DNA of 64,000 nt, taken from Cryptomeria japonica (lineage: Eukaryota > Streptophyta > Pinopsida > Cupressales > Cupressaceae). Under the pieces are notes generated by a model, which saw only the letters and a program-made list of their open reading frames with translations, searched no databases and had not been told where the DNA came from. Positions within the stretch are counted from its first letter, which is position 1; every line of letters begins with the position of its first letter. The DNA lies in the NCBI RefSeq assembly GCF_030272615.1, contig NC_081407.1, positions 380,019,179 through 380,083,178 of the forward strand, written 5' to 3'. Both the position numbers and the translations under genes were made by a program. Shown one piece after another: positions 11,855 to 22,889 of the stretch.

Positions 11855-13048
11855 TGTTATTATTTACTAAGTTGTCATTAGTTTTATGTCCAAAGTCATC
11901 TTATATTCTAGTCGGTTATTACTACCAAAATATTCAGTCGGTAAGCACTAAAGCAGTCGGTTAGAGAAGAAAGGAGTCACAGAGTTAAGTATACACCGAG
12001 CTGTCTACCGAGTAACATTCTATGTTTACCGAGCAGTAAAGAAGGTATACCAAGTAATCTGAACCGAGTAGAAATGTGTTACCAGATTCAATGAACCTGG
12101 ACACATATGTGGAAACGTGTTACAAGAATCGAGGAACAGGGAACCGTTATCACATAGGAAATTGCACTTCAAGATTTTGTATGATTTTGAGGAAGTTTAT
12201 CCAATCGAATAAGATCTATGATTATTCATTCAATGAATCTTGTTTTGTAATATTGAAGCATGAACCGATCACCGTCCCAAAGGTCTATTTATACAGAGTG
12301 ATTTGAGAATCAAATATGAGAGACATGTGTGACATAAGAGTTAGAAAGGAAAATCATAAGAGGACACATTGAATTGTGACTCTTACGACTGACAGAGATA
12401 TTCAGAGGTCACCGAGAGAGTCTTCAGAGAATAGTTTCAGGGACAAAGTAAATAGAAGGGTTTACCGAGTTGTTTTATCAATTACCGAGGTATGCTATAA
12501 GCAAGGTAATTTCATATTGAGCACATAGAATCTGCTCTAACATTTCAGATGTAAAGTTGCAGATATTTGTAAAGATTTTATTGAATCATTTGAGTTGTAA
12601 TAGAAACCTGTAACAGGGTAAAAGACTCTAACAAAGTCTATAAATTGTAAAGCCTTTAACCAGGTGCAACATTTTTGTATAAGTGTTGTAAAATCCTTTA
12701 GCAAGGTAGATCTAAAAGATCTTGATACTCCTAACAGGGTAAGCTATCAGAAATAGCTAAACATGTAGCTCTAACCGAGCAACCTTTATTGTTGCAGTAG
12801 TGAAGTTGTGGGTGCCATCCCCACCACAATTTTCTCTCTAACAAAGAGTTTCTGCGTAACCAAAATATTTGTGTCATGGAGTGAAATGTGTATGAATGTC
12901 ATTTCTATATTTATGTGTTAGCTTTATATTATGAAATCAACAGTTTACAATTTATGTTTATCAGTAAGATTGTTGTTGAAGAAAAGTTTTGAAGTACTGA
13001 TTCACCCCTCCCCTCTCAGTACATTATCTTTCCTAGTTGGACCTAACA
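11855..13048 (+). repeat. 3' LTR of E1
   Basis: It starts TGTTATTATTTACTAAG directly after the polypurine tract. The end is placed at the CA of GGACCTAACA (13048), where the reading frame of element B begins. It shares with the copia LTRs short TAACAGGGT motifs (12610-12740), the sentence GTGGGTGCCATCCCCACCAC and GATTCACCCC followed by CTCTCAGTAC near the end. The partner 5' LTR is outside the window, so the ends are inferred. Confidence 0.65.
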
Positions 13049-13051
13049 TAA

Positions 13052-13520
13052 ATTTCAAGGTGAATCTTTTGGAAATAATAGAGGAAGAGGTAGAGGAAGA
13101 GGAAGAGGAAATAAAAGAGGAAGAGGACAAAGTTCTGTTGATAGAAGGAGTATTCAGTGCAGATATTGTGAAAGATATGGGCACTATGAATCTGAGTGCA
13201 GGAAGAAGAAATCTGACTTGAATAAGTCAAGAGATAGTTATGCAGAAGAATCTTCTGATGCAAAGAATTCTACATTCTTTGCATGCAATTTGGCAAATGA
13301 ACCCCAAGAGGATGTTTGGTTCTTGGACAACGGTTGTTCAAATCACATGACAGGTAAATCTGATTTCTTTGTCAAATTAGATGATTCAATGAGGAGTAAA
13401 CTTAAATTTGGAGATGATAAAGAGGTTGATGTAATGGGAAAATGTACCCTTGCAGTCAAGACTAAGCAAGGAGACACTACAAATATCCGTAATACTTTCT
13501 TTATGCTAGAATTGACAGTT
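13052..13520 (+). pseudogene. Copia B gag end and protease start
   Basis: In one frame the sequence reads NFKGESFGNNRGRGRGRG, an Arg/Gly-rich nucleic-acid-binding stretch, then the knuckle CRYCERYGHYESEC (CCHC) near 13160. WFLDNGCSNHMTG near 13320 is the protease active-site region with Asn in place of Ser (DNG, common in this copia branch). The protein stops making family sense at about 13510, where the internal deletion begins. Confidence 0.82.
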
Positions 13521-13559
13521 ATTTCATTAAGAAAGGATTCAACAGAAGCTACTAAGAGC

Positions 13560-14560
13560 CTACCTTATATGTCCAATGTATTGGTAATGATATTCTTATA
13601 GTTTGCCTCTATGTTGATGATTTGATTTATACAGGTAATACCAAAGCTCTCATGGAGAAGTTTCAAGCAGAAATGAAACAAGAGTTTGAAATGTCAGATC
13701 TGGGACTTATGCACTATTTTCTTGGTGTGGAAGTACAACAAACATCAGAAGGTATATTTATTTCTCAATCCAAGTATATAGCTGATTTATTGAAGAAGTT
13801 TAACATGGTGGCATGCAAAGCATTTGTAACCTGTGTAGCACTTGGTGAAAAACTAACCAAGGCAAAAGCTAGTCCCAAGGTTGATGCAACTTGGTTTAGG
13901 AGTTTGGTTGGTAGCCTAATGTACCTCACAACCATGAGACCTAATATTATGTATGTTGTGAGCCTCGTCTCTTGGTTTATACAAGATCCACATGAGTCAC
14001 ATTGGTGGGCTGCTAAAAGAGTTTTGAGGTATGTGAGTGGTACACAAAATTTTGGCATTTAGTATTCTCCCACTGACAAGTTTGAACTAGTTGGTTACAC
14101 AAATTCAGATTGGGCCGGTTCAGTGGATGATAGGAAATCTACATCTGGTTATGTTTTTTTATTTGGCTCTGGAGTTGTATCTTGGAGTAGTAAGAAATAG
14201 GCAATAGTGACTCTTTCTTCAATAGAAGCATAATATATGGCAGCTTCATCGGTAAGTTCTCAAGCGGTATGGATAAGAAGGATATTGTCAGATCTATATT
14301 TTGTTCTTGAGCATCCAACCACCATCTATTGTGATAACAATAGCATTATTGCCATGACCAGGAATCCAGTGTTTCATGCTAGAACAAAGCACATAGAGAT
14401 CCGTCATCATTACATTCATGATTTGCTTCAAGATGGACAAGTAGAGTTGCAGTTTTGTCCTTCATCTGAACAAGTTGCTGATATTTTTACTAAAGCTCTT
14501 CCAACCACAAGTTTTATTGCCTTCAGAAATCAGTTGGGACTCAACTCCATTGATCATTAA
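13560..14560 (+). pseudogene. Copia B RT (second half) and RNase H
   Basis: The frame resumes with IVCLYVDDLIYTG near 13595-13635, the intact YVDD catalytic box. DLGLMHYFLGVEV and ISQSKYIADLLKKF follow. RNase H shows DWAGSVDDRKSTSGY, a decayed SSIEAEYMA block with stops at about 14060, 14200 and 14230, CDNNSIIAMTRNPVFHARTK, and EQVADIFTKALP. It ends at TAA 14558-14560, just before the polypurine tract. Confidence 0.88.
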
Positions 14561-14569
14561 GGGGGAGAT

Positions 14570-14938
14570 TGAAGATAAGATTGAATGATACAACGTATCG
14601 TAGAGATCACGAAGGCGGATTGCTTTTTTGTTTTTAGTTTTATTTAATAAAATAGTTTTTTAAACAGCAGTTCCCATATCCAAACTACTACATATAAATA
14701 AAACATCTTTCTTTGTTTTTATTAATCAGCAATTATATATTGCTAAGATAGGATAGAATAAGTTCTATAGTTTTAGTTATAAAGAAGATTTTTAGTTTTA
14801 TTGTTTTAAGTTTTTGTTTTTCCTATTCTGAGGAAAATGATTGTCTATAAGGCAATTACTCTTATTGTAATTTTGAGTTAGAGATTTTCCAATATCAATA
14901 TTATCAGTTCTAAAATTTATTGTTTTCAAAGGTGTCAT
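14570..14938 (+). repeat. 3' LTR of copia B
   Basis: AAGGGGGAGAT immediately precedes the start TGAAGATAAGATTG. The LTR is 369 bp, AT-rich and ends TGTTTTCA. The sequence after the end aligns with the promoter region of the gene at 55211, which fixes the boundary. Confidence 0.82.
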
Positions 14939-15304
14939 TGAGGACCTCCATTGTTTGCCCAAGACGGCTCTTTTAAATCCTCCAAATTATATATACATTG
15001 TGTATATCCAGACAATAAGAAGGAAGATCGGCATGGAGGCGAGGAAAGTAAGTGCAAGCCAACTTTGCAGATGGACATCTCGCCTTAATAATATCAATAA
15101 TTAGTTAAGTTTTTTTCTTTGTTTATTTCTTGTACAAGTGTTACCTACATAAGGAGCTCTTTGTGCAATACAATTCATCACTTATCTTGACCTGCACTAA
15201 GTTTCAGTCATTGTTTTGCAATTTGTTATCGAAAGAAGTGCTTCTCATTTCAAGATTAATGGGTCCAGAAGCCTGAAATTGTAGATGTCAATTTAATTAT
15301 TATT
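14939..15304 (+). pseudogene. Partial copy of the 5' end of the raffinose-synthase-family gene
   Basis: The segment aligns collinearly with 55211-55385 and then with about 55985-56190. It includes the TATA-like string ATATATACATTGT and an ATG at 15033. It encodes [20 protein letters not shown] and reaches a stop (TAG, 15102-15104) after 23 codons. Exon 1 of the gene reads [20 protein letters not shown]. About 600 bases present at the gene (the rest of exon 1 and the start of intron 1) are missing. The junction lies at a TCAATAA repeat found at both sides of the missing block. Similarity ends at TCAATTTAATTAT. It is a non-coding relic. Confidence 0.85.
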
Positions 15305-16460
15305 GATTTTCAACAAATTGTAGGTATAGCTTTTAGCATCGGATTCTACACATTTTGGTCATTAATTCTAAAATTTGTTTATCTGAGCATTTGTGTGATC
15401 TAAATGCCAATTTAATAGGGGGCTAAGGTCTAGGAAGTTATTAATTTTAAGATTGTAACACCTTAGTTGGATTTGAGCATCAAAATGATGATAAAAGTAA
15501 ATTTAATGAATATTTAAGACCCAAAAACAAAATCCATTGCCCAAGACTTGGGTCATTACGATTTCATGCAATTTGGATTTTCCGGGTAGATTTCAATGCC
15601 CTTATCAACTGTGCATCATTCTTGGGCGCAAGGAGGACAAGCTGAAAATGTGGAGTTTTTGAATCTCGAGATGAGTGATGTAGGCATCTTTCGATCTTAG
15701 TTCATGATTCAATTTGTACTTTTTTTATCCAATGGATAATCTAATATATGATTGTGTGCACCAAAAAATACAAATTAGTGTTAATATATTTAAAAATATG
15801 TTTTCTTTAGCTCAAATCTACTTTGATTCTCATTTTTTATTTCTACTCATCTATGTGAGAAAAGTAGCATTAATTGATGGGCATGAGCTCGCAACACATT
15901 GGTGGCTAGGAACCATTGTATCTCAATGGTCCTGTGTTCAAATCCCTGTGATGTTCGGTGGTTGATAGTGATAGCTCACGGTGGAGGAGCGAGGTGATAG
16001 GTGATTGCAATAGTAGGTGTTGATGTGCATGGAGGTAGAGACAGTTGGATCAAAAAAATAAAGGATGGAGAAAGGAGGTGTAGAAAGAAGCAGAATTAGG
16101 AGAGGGAGTTGCAGTGAGAGATAGGAGCTGGAAGGAGATGATGTATGGAGGAGCAAGGTGGTAGGTGGTTGTAGTGGTAGGGGAGTCAGATGAGTGGAGT
16201 GGTAGGAGAGTATGGCTAGAAAAGAGGGTGAGAAACAGAATTAGTATACAAGGAGGAGAAGAGAGGTGGAGGGGGAAATGAGTTGGAGATGAGAAGTGCT
16301 TGTCAATGAGTGGCCTAATTTCTTGGCCCTTTGGGTCTTTGTAATAGGGTCAACACCCTTGTTTTTTTACTTTAATTATTAAAAACATTAAACTATATTG
16401 AACTCTAACTAAACTAAACCTAACCCTAAACCTAATTGAACATTAATCTAAAAAAAATCA
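15305..16460 (+). other. Unassigned intergenic sequence with purine-rich stretch
   Basis: No gene supported. AT-rich at 15305-15880. The string TGTTCAAATCCCTG near 15936 resembles a Pol III B box, but no tRNA fold or clear A box was found. Strongly G/A-rich at 15960-16290 (GGAGGAG-type runs). A stretch with degenerate telomere-like CCTAAACC words lies at 16400-16440, just outside the proposed transposon end. Confidence 0.5.
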
Positions 16461-16462
16461 AG

Positions 16463-16491
16463 TAAGTGCACAAAGATGGTGTGTAGAAAAG
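16463..16491 (+). repeat. Candidate left terminal inverted repeat of T
   Basis: It begins TAAGTGCACAAAG, and 25 of 29 bases match the reverse complement of 53867-53895. Outside are degenerate CCTAAACC words on both sides. The lack of subterminal similarity just inside the two copies is a caution. Confidence 0.55.
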
Positions 16492-16534
16492 CAGACACAC
16501 ACCTTTAAAAACTTGAAAAAATAGGCACTGCGAT

Positions 16535-16715
16535 CACGGTACTTAAAACTCAAATCACCCTGTACGCACTAACGTTCATTGTCCCTGAGCCTAAAGGGAC
16601 AAAAGCGCATACGGGGTTCCTTTAGAAAAATGACCACGTACACGGTTCTTTAGGACTTATAACCCCGTATGCGGTTTTAAGTCCTAAAGCACCGTGTATG
16701 CAGTACTTGTCAATA
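16535..16715. repeat. Left subterminal repeat block of T with hairpin
   Basis: Several CGTATGCG/CGCATACG-type words, otherwise rare here, cluster with CCTAAAG words. Bases about 16647-16689 form an imperfect palindrome: CTTTAGGACTTA pairs with TAAGTCCTAAAG and the loop contains CGTATG. Similar words occur at 46745-46930 and 50815-50960. Subterminal arrays like this are often transposase-binding sites; that role is inferred. Confidence 0.6.
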
Positions 16716-16826
16716 CTTTTTTTTCTTGGTCGAATGTGTCTTATTTTTCACATGGCCGCGAGTTGATAATTTGGGTTTTTTCTCACTAAACCATGCACGG
16801 GCTCCCTCGTTTCTCACCCAAACGCC

Positions 16827-18149
16827 ATGGATCAAGGTTGGTTTTGCTTGATTTTTGTTTTTATTTCGCATTTGTTCAATTTTTTTTACATTTCGAATTT
16901 AAATTCATTTATTTTGATTAGATTTTTTTTTTTTGTTACACAAACTAGATTCTGAAAATCCACAACAACAACAACAAGATGCACCTCCTCAAAACCCACA
17001 GGATACACCTCCAGCTTCTCCTTTTGACTGTACACCTGATACATAGGAGCAATTGCTTAATCAATTAGGGAAAAAGACAGCTAAAATATATAGACTGATT
17101 AATAAATTGAAAACATCTGAGCTTGAGCATCATAAATCCCTCGCCACTAGCCTAGATACATTAGCTAGTGGTGCCACTGCAATTTCCACTCAAATTACAA
17201 AATGGGGAAACTATAGGGATATGTGTCATCAATATTATGCTAGTGGGTTATCATATGAGGGAGTGAAAAAAAAAATATTAGTAAACAACAAATATGTGCC
17301 CTTTTTGTTGATCCTAAAGCTGGTGAGTCGTTACATCTTAATGCAAAGAGGTTTCCCATGCATTGGTGTACCAATGTGCAAATGAAGAATCTTTTTTGGC
17401 AGAGGTGGTGGATGGTCTTTGACGAACCACCTTGTAATAATTTTGAGGTGCCATTGTATTTTTTGAGGAAAGTATATTATTAGTTTGTCCTCAATGTGTT
17501 GCCTAATTATTTTGACATGAGAGAGTTCCATGGTAGAGGTGACGGCTCTACCCAACATAGACCTGGAGCCAATAGGAGAGTAGCCCAGGAGAGTTGGCGT
17601 CCCCTAGCACCCAAACTCAAGGTGCATTTGATTGTCCCAATAGACCTGAAAGACTCGATGGAGCTACAGACTCTTCAAGCGGCCACAACATTGACTGATG
17701 CGATCATCCATCATGGGACACAGTTAGCACACCCTCTTGTACGAGATGATGAGCCCTTAGTTGTTGTAGGTGGCACTAGGGAGCCCATTCAGCATGTGTG
17801 TGCCACTTGCTCAAGGATATGCACGGGGATGGATGACGAGACCACTGCAGATGGATCTACATCCTATTGGTGCACAATTTGCAGGAGTAGATGTCAAAAC
17901 CGCATGACTAAGGTTGTGGCATTGATGAATGAGTTGATCGACATGTTGTTTGGCAGTCATCCACAGACACAGGTGTGTTGATTTGAATTCATAGCATTTT
18001 ATTTATCAATCACTTAAAATTTGTAATTGTAAATGAATTTTTATTTATTGATCAATTTAAATTGATACAAATAATATGTATTTCAGGATGCAACAGTGGT
18101 ATCTGATATTCCTCCCACAGTTACTGCAGCAGCAACTTCGACATTTGAA
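16827..18149 (+). pseudogene. Transposon T forward gene, 5' exons
   Basis: Exon 1 (16827-16836) has ATG in the context AACGCCATGG and encodes MDQ plus one base. Exon 2 (16949-17972) begins after TAG at the acceptor and encodes SENPQQQQQDAPPQNP, then a helical segment, an aromatic-rich stretch (WQRWWMVFDEPP) and a Cys pair arrangement CX2CX3C, 19 residues, CX2CX3C near 17800-17890. Exon 3 is 18087-18149. A TAG at 17044 and a frameshift near 17300 break it. The gene continues at 33021 beyond copia C, which sits in its intron. I do not recognise the family. A DNA-binding accessory protein is plausible from the poly-Gln start and the paired Cys motifs. Confidence 0.6.
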
Positions 18150-18250
18150 GTATAAATTTTGTAACATGTTAAAATAGAATAGTACACTTTGAATTCAAAA
18201 AAATTACAAGATACACTAACTCTCTTTAATGCTTGACAATTTTTTGTTTG

Positions 18251-18408
18251 TGTTGGCATTTGAATGAAGATTGCATTAATGAAGTTTAAGTATTGTCATT
18301 GATGACAGTTGTAACCGGTAGTGGAGTTGTTATGCAACTGGTAGTTGAGTAAGTGATGGAAACCAATATTACTATAGAAGCAGTGAGATCAACCGGTAAC
18401 CCTACCTG
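18251..18408 (+). repeat. 5' LTR of copia C, first part
   Basis: Bases 1-158 of the LTR, matching 31419 onward. It is interrupted after ACCTG by element D and resumes at 25705-25710. Confidence 0.92.
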
Positions 18409-19813
18409 TGATGAATAATGATGAAATACTAAGGTCCTAACTAGTACTGAGAGGGGGGGGGGGGGTGAATCAGTACACACTAAAACTTGCTCTGATACTT
18501 TGACAAATCAAAACAAAGATAACCGATTATCTTCACCATTGTACTTAACCATAGCAATACCAGTTAAACAGAAATACTTCAAACAACATACAACATATCT
18601 CAAGTCTTGATGACTACTTCACTGATATAATCATGCATGAGTTGTATCAATAATACTACAACCATTTAACACTGCATGCATATCCAACTTAATCAGAATC
18701 ACAAATCATCACATGAAAAACTCATAACCCATAACACACAGATTTTTTATGTGGAAACCCAAATGGGAAAAAACACGGTGGGGATGAATACCCACAAGCT
18801 TGATTGTAAACTCTTTTGAAGTCCGCTTTGTTAGGAGCCTAGTTTGGTTAAAGACTTTACAATAAAGGTTATGTTAGGAGCCGATCTTGTTAGGGATCAC
18901 TGGGTTAAGGGATGGCTATATACCCAGTTAAAGGTTGAAACCCTCTTAAAGGTTACCTCACTAGAGGATTTAAATAACTCAATGAACTTGAGCCACCTGG
19001 TTAGAGGATTTACAACAAATCTTGTTAAATCTACCCGATCAAGGGATTTACCTTTTGTTGAAATGGTTAGAAGACAACAAGTAAAACTCCGATCTGATAA
19101 CAACACTTCTTGCTAAGGCAGATCCTTTTTAGTTCCTCTCTTCTGCAATCACACTCTCAGATTCTTCACTCTAGTTTGGCAAGTATCAAATCTCCAACAT
19201 GCGGACACAAACACAACTTTTGCCAACAACTCCAAAAATAAAACTCATTGACCTTATAGACAACAATTAGGTCGGTAGCATAAACCCTAAACTCTAAACA
19301 TTTTAGGTTTACAATTACAAGAAGTCCAATCCTGACTGTCAAATACACTACATAGAATGAAACGATCTAAAAATAGATCTCAAGTCATTTTGCATCGTCC
19401 AATCTTCACCGCATCTGGAAAATAGTAACCCATCACACGCTTTTCACATTCAGCTAAGAAAAATGCGCATTCTCGAGGTAGAAATTCAATGCACTTGATC
19501 TTCACACGCAAGATCCTCAAAGAAATCCTTCTCGTTCACACAGCTGACATGGCATCTTGATCCTTATCCTTTTTCTTAACTAACTCATCACAAAGCATCA
19601 TCGGTTGCACTGCACAAGCCAAACTGGAAACGCTAGAGCTGAACTGATACTACCAACCAGTAGTCACACTTAGTGAACCCCGACACCAGTCCACTCATCT
19701 GGTTGACCATAACCGCTTCCAATCTTCATACTAGTATATGTTGGTTCACCTGCTTGAGCACTTATTGACATCAATGATAAAATGCATTATCACTACTTCA
19801 TCATATTCCAACA
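18409..19813 (-). repeat. 3' LTR of copia D
   Basis: 1,405 bp, reading on the minus strand from TGTTGGAATATGATG to TTATTCATCA. It matches 24315-25704. It contains the poly-C tract (seen as poly-G near 18450) and TTAACnGGGT-type motifs at 18840-19030. Confidence 0.92.
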
Positions 19814-20146
19814 ATCTCCCCCTTTGGCATTGATGGCAATACTCAGTGTATCAGTACTTAGTATCTGCACCATTTTGAATAACATATACCGGTTTAACAT
19901 AAAAGATAACCACCACCACCTGAACTGGTTAGTGTGCACTTTTCTTAATCACTTCTCACACATATATCTTCTCCCCCATATGTCTTCATGATCATATATC
20001 GTCTCCCCCTTTGACATCAATGCCAAAGTGGAGGCACAAGCTTCCAATCTCCACTATGTTGTTGTCCATATGGAGTAGCATCCTTCAACACATCAATCCT
20101 GTAAGATTTGACATGGTAGTACCTGACTGATGTGGAGCATGCAACT
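19814..20146 (-). other. Copia D 3' untranslated tail with polypurine tracts
   Basis: On the minus strand, GCCAAAGGGGGAGAT abuts the 3' LTR, and further G-rich tracts occur near 19972 and 20005 (CAAAGGGGGAGACG). No gene. Confidence 0.7.
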
Positions 20147-21812
20147 TTAATTTACTTCATGAAGGGGAAAACCCCCTAATCCACCTCTCAAATAGGTAAA
20201 TGTAGTCTTCGGTAAGGGCTTAGTGAATATGTATACTAGTTTCTCCTTACTAGAAACATGTTCTAATACAAACTCTTTATTTCGAACCTTTTCTCTCAAG
20301 GAATGATACTTGAGCTCAATATGCTTGGTCCTAGCATGCAATAGTGGATTTTTGGAAATATTTATTGCACTAGTATTATCACAGAAAATACTCACCAGTT
20401 CAGATGTAGTCACTTTGTAGCCATTCAGTACATGCTTCATCCAGATTTCCTGAGTGGAGTTCATAAATGTTGCCACATACTCCTTCGACTGTAGATTGGT
20501 AAATACAGTTCTTCTTCTTACTCATCCATGAGACTAGTCTTCCACCAAGAAAGAACGCTCCACTGGTTGTGCTCTTCTGGTTGTCCACATTACCTACCCA
20601 ATCAACATCTGTAAACACTTTGAGATCAAAGTCACCATTGTATGGATACCATAATCCATTATCAACTGTCTCTTTCAGGTATCTAAGAATCCTCTTTACC
20701 GCTACCAAGTGGGATTCTCTTATGCCCACTGCATGAGCAATATTCAGTTTGTTGTGCACCACATAATGCAACTTACCAATCATTGACTGGTACTCCTTCA
20801 CATCCACCAACACTGTATCATCCTCCTTTGTTAATTTGCAGTCGGTCACCATCGACGTTCCAACCGGTTTTCTCTCCTCCATGCCAAAGGTCTTTGATAC
20901 CTCTTTGATACACTTGGACTGGGTAATGAAGATACCCTCTTTCATCTGTTGAATCTGTAGACCAATGAAAAACTTTATCTCTCCAATCAGAGACATCTCA
21001 AACTCCTTTTTCATCACATTTGCAAATGCATCACTCATATCATCATCTACACCAAAGATTATATCATCTACAAATGCTTCACATATCAGAATCTGATCAC
21101 CTTCAAATTTCAGGTAGATGTTTCTGTCCTCACTTGTTCTCAAAAATCCTATCTTCACAAGATGAGAGTGTAACCATTCGTACCATACCCTTGGTGCCTA
21201 TTTCAATCCATATAGGGCCTTGTGTAATCTACACACCATGTCACTATCTTCTGACAAAGCAAACCCATCTAGTTGTTCAATATACACTTCTTCCTCCAAG
21301 ATTCCAATCAAGGAGGTAGACTTCACATCTATCTGGTATACCTTAAATCCCTTGAATGCTGCAAATACAAGTAGCATTCGAACACCTTCTAATCTAGCCA
21401 CTAGGGCAAAGGTTTCTCCATAGTCTTCTCCTTCTTCCTAAGCATATCCCTTGCATACAATTATTTCCTTGTTCCTTACCACTGTGCCTTCTTCATTCAA
21501 CTTATTCTTGAAGACCCATTTGGTACCTATGAAATTCTTGTGTTCTGGTCTAGGTACAAAGGACCATGCTACATTCTTCTCTATCTACTCCAACTCCTCT
21601 TCCATTTCCTTTATCTAGTCTTCATCAGTAAGTGCCTCTCTAGGGGTCTTAGGCTCAAATTCTAAAATCATGCAATAATTTTCTTTCACCTTTCTCCTTG
21701 TAATTATTTCTACATCTTTGTCTCCTATGATTTGCTTTGGATCATGATGCAGTCTTACATACCTAGGGATGGCCGTAGCTGGTTCAGTTTGTTTTTCCTC
21801 TTCTGTTTTCAC
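20147..21812 (-). pseudogene. Copia D reverse transcriptase and RNase H
   Basis: Minus-strand blocks in order: FKVYQIDVKSTSLIG, HKALYGLK, the intact box FVDDIIFG near 21060, IGEIKFFIGLQIQQMKEG, a shortened IAHAVGIRESHLVAVKRILR (about 10 residues missing compared with A), VFTDVDW, CDNTSAINISKN, and IFTKPLPKTTFTYLRG at the end. Breaks: a stop near 21197 and a frameshift near 20430-20470. The upstream linker (PRYVRLHHDPKQIIGDKD) is at about 21750. Confidence 0.88.
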
Positions 21813-21879
21813 TTCATCTTCTTCTTCACCTACTGAAGCTTCTACCGATACAAAAACACTAAGCTCTTTGTAATGTTTG

Positions 21880-22885
21880 TCACTTGTTTATTTCTTAACC
21901 GGTTCCTAGAAGGCTAAACCTGATTCATCTTCCATTTGATTGTTGTGGATTTCCTCAAGCTTCTCAGGGGATTCATCAACCCTGGAATTGATACTCTCAA
22001 CAATCCTCTGAGTCCTCCTATTGTAGCACTTGAGAGCTTTGCTTTTAGTGGAATATCCCAAAAATATTCCTTCATCACACTTAGCATCAAACTTTCTCAG
22101 GTGCTCACCTCTCCTGATATAACATTTACTCCCAAACACTTTAAAATAACTCAGATTGGGAGTTCTCCCATTCTAGTACTCATAGGGGGTTTTTTCTTTA
22201 CCTTTCTTAATGAGTACCTAATTCATGGTATAGACTGCAGTGCTCACCGCTTCTCTCCAAAATGTGTGAGCAACATTTCCTTGGATCAACATAGTTTTGG
22301 CCGCTTCAACTATAGTCTTGTTGTTTCTTTCTGCTATTTCATTATGTTGTGGTGTCCTTGGGGAAGACAGTTTCCTCTTAATACCGTTCTCCTTGCAATA
22401 CTTATTGAATTCATCAGAAGTGAATTCACCTCCCTGATCGGTTCTTTGACATTTTATCCTTCTACCTCTCTCCTTATCCACTAATGCTCTAAAGGCTTTG
22501 AACTTTCCAAATGCCTCAAACTTGTCTTTCAAGAATGTGACCCACATAATTCTTCAGCAATCATCGATAAGAATCATGAAGTACCAAACTCCATGAATGT
22601 TTCTAGTTTTCATCGGACCACACAGATCGGTGTGCACCAGATCAAGTAAGTTCTCTGAGGAAAAAGACTTATCTTTGAAATTTTAGGAAGACATCTTCCC
22701 AAGTTGGCATTCTCTGCACAAGACATTCTCTAGTTTGTTAAGCAAAGGCAATCCTCTTACCACCTTGATCTTACTAGTCGTTACAATATTGTCAAAATTC
22801 ATATGATAAAGTCTCCTATGCCATATCCAACTGTCATCAATTTTCATCATTAGGCACTAACTAATCTTGGCATTTAGCTAAAATA
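21880..22885 (-). pseudogene. Copia D integrase
   Basis: The minus strand shows the zinc domain (WHRRLYHMNFDN and CRECQLG regions at 22720-22830), HTDLCGP near 22640, RTDQGGEFTS near 22440 with the second Asp present, AERNNKTIVEAAKTML near 22320, and the C-terminal GYSTKSKALKCYNRRT near 22030. Stops near 22560, 22685 and 22210 break it. Confidence 0.86.
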
Positions 22886-22889
22886 GGTT

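Larger units (their letters stand above)
1..13048 (+). mobile_element. Pol-less LTR retrotransposon E1 (3' part)
   Basis: The 5' LTR lies left of the window. Visible in order are a zinc-knuckle remnant, a long degenerate ORF2 (909-3683, resuming at 10937-11520 after copia element A), a polypurine tract at about 11845-11854 and a 3' LTR (11855-13048). No protease, integrase, reverse transcriptase or RNase H motif occurs in the E1 portions; all pol motifs between 3684 and 10935 belong to A. The architecture matches the complete element E2 at 37023-43722. E1 appears to be inserted in the gag end of copia element B, whose sequence starts directly after 13048. Confidence 0.75.
13049..14938 (+). 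mobile_element. Internally deleted Ty1/copia element B
   Basis: This copia family is different from A, C and D and is truncated at the left by E1. The tail of gag and start of protease (13052-13520) join directly to the second half of reverse transcriptase and RNase H (13560-14560). Integrase and the first half of RT are missing. A polypurine tract and a short 3' LTR (14570-14938) follow. The right end lies on the promoter copy at 14939. Confidence 0.85.

Noticed and set aside
13002..13263. Minus-strand Ser/Phe-rich frames at 13002-13263 and the plus-strand Glu-rich frame at 12931-13221
   Set aside because: Out-of-frame readings of the Arg/Gly-rich end of copia B gag, whose true frame contains the CCHC knuckle.
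15890..15965. Possible tRNA-derived SINE or tRNA gene (B-box-like TGTTCAAATCCCTG)
   Set aside because: No acceptable A box, no cloverleaf pairing, no A-tail and no second copy in the window.
16380..16440. Interstitial telomere repeats (CCCTAAA-like words)
   Set aside because: Only two or three degenerate words and no regular 7-bp array here or at 53895-54060.
21936..22484. Plus-strand open frame of 182 codons opposite copia D integrase
   Set aside because: Antisense shadow of the integrase; the minus strand carries the family motifs.
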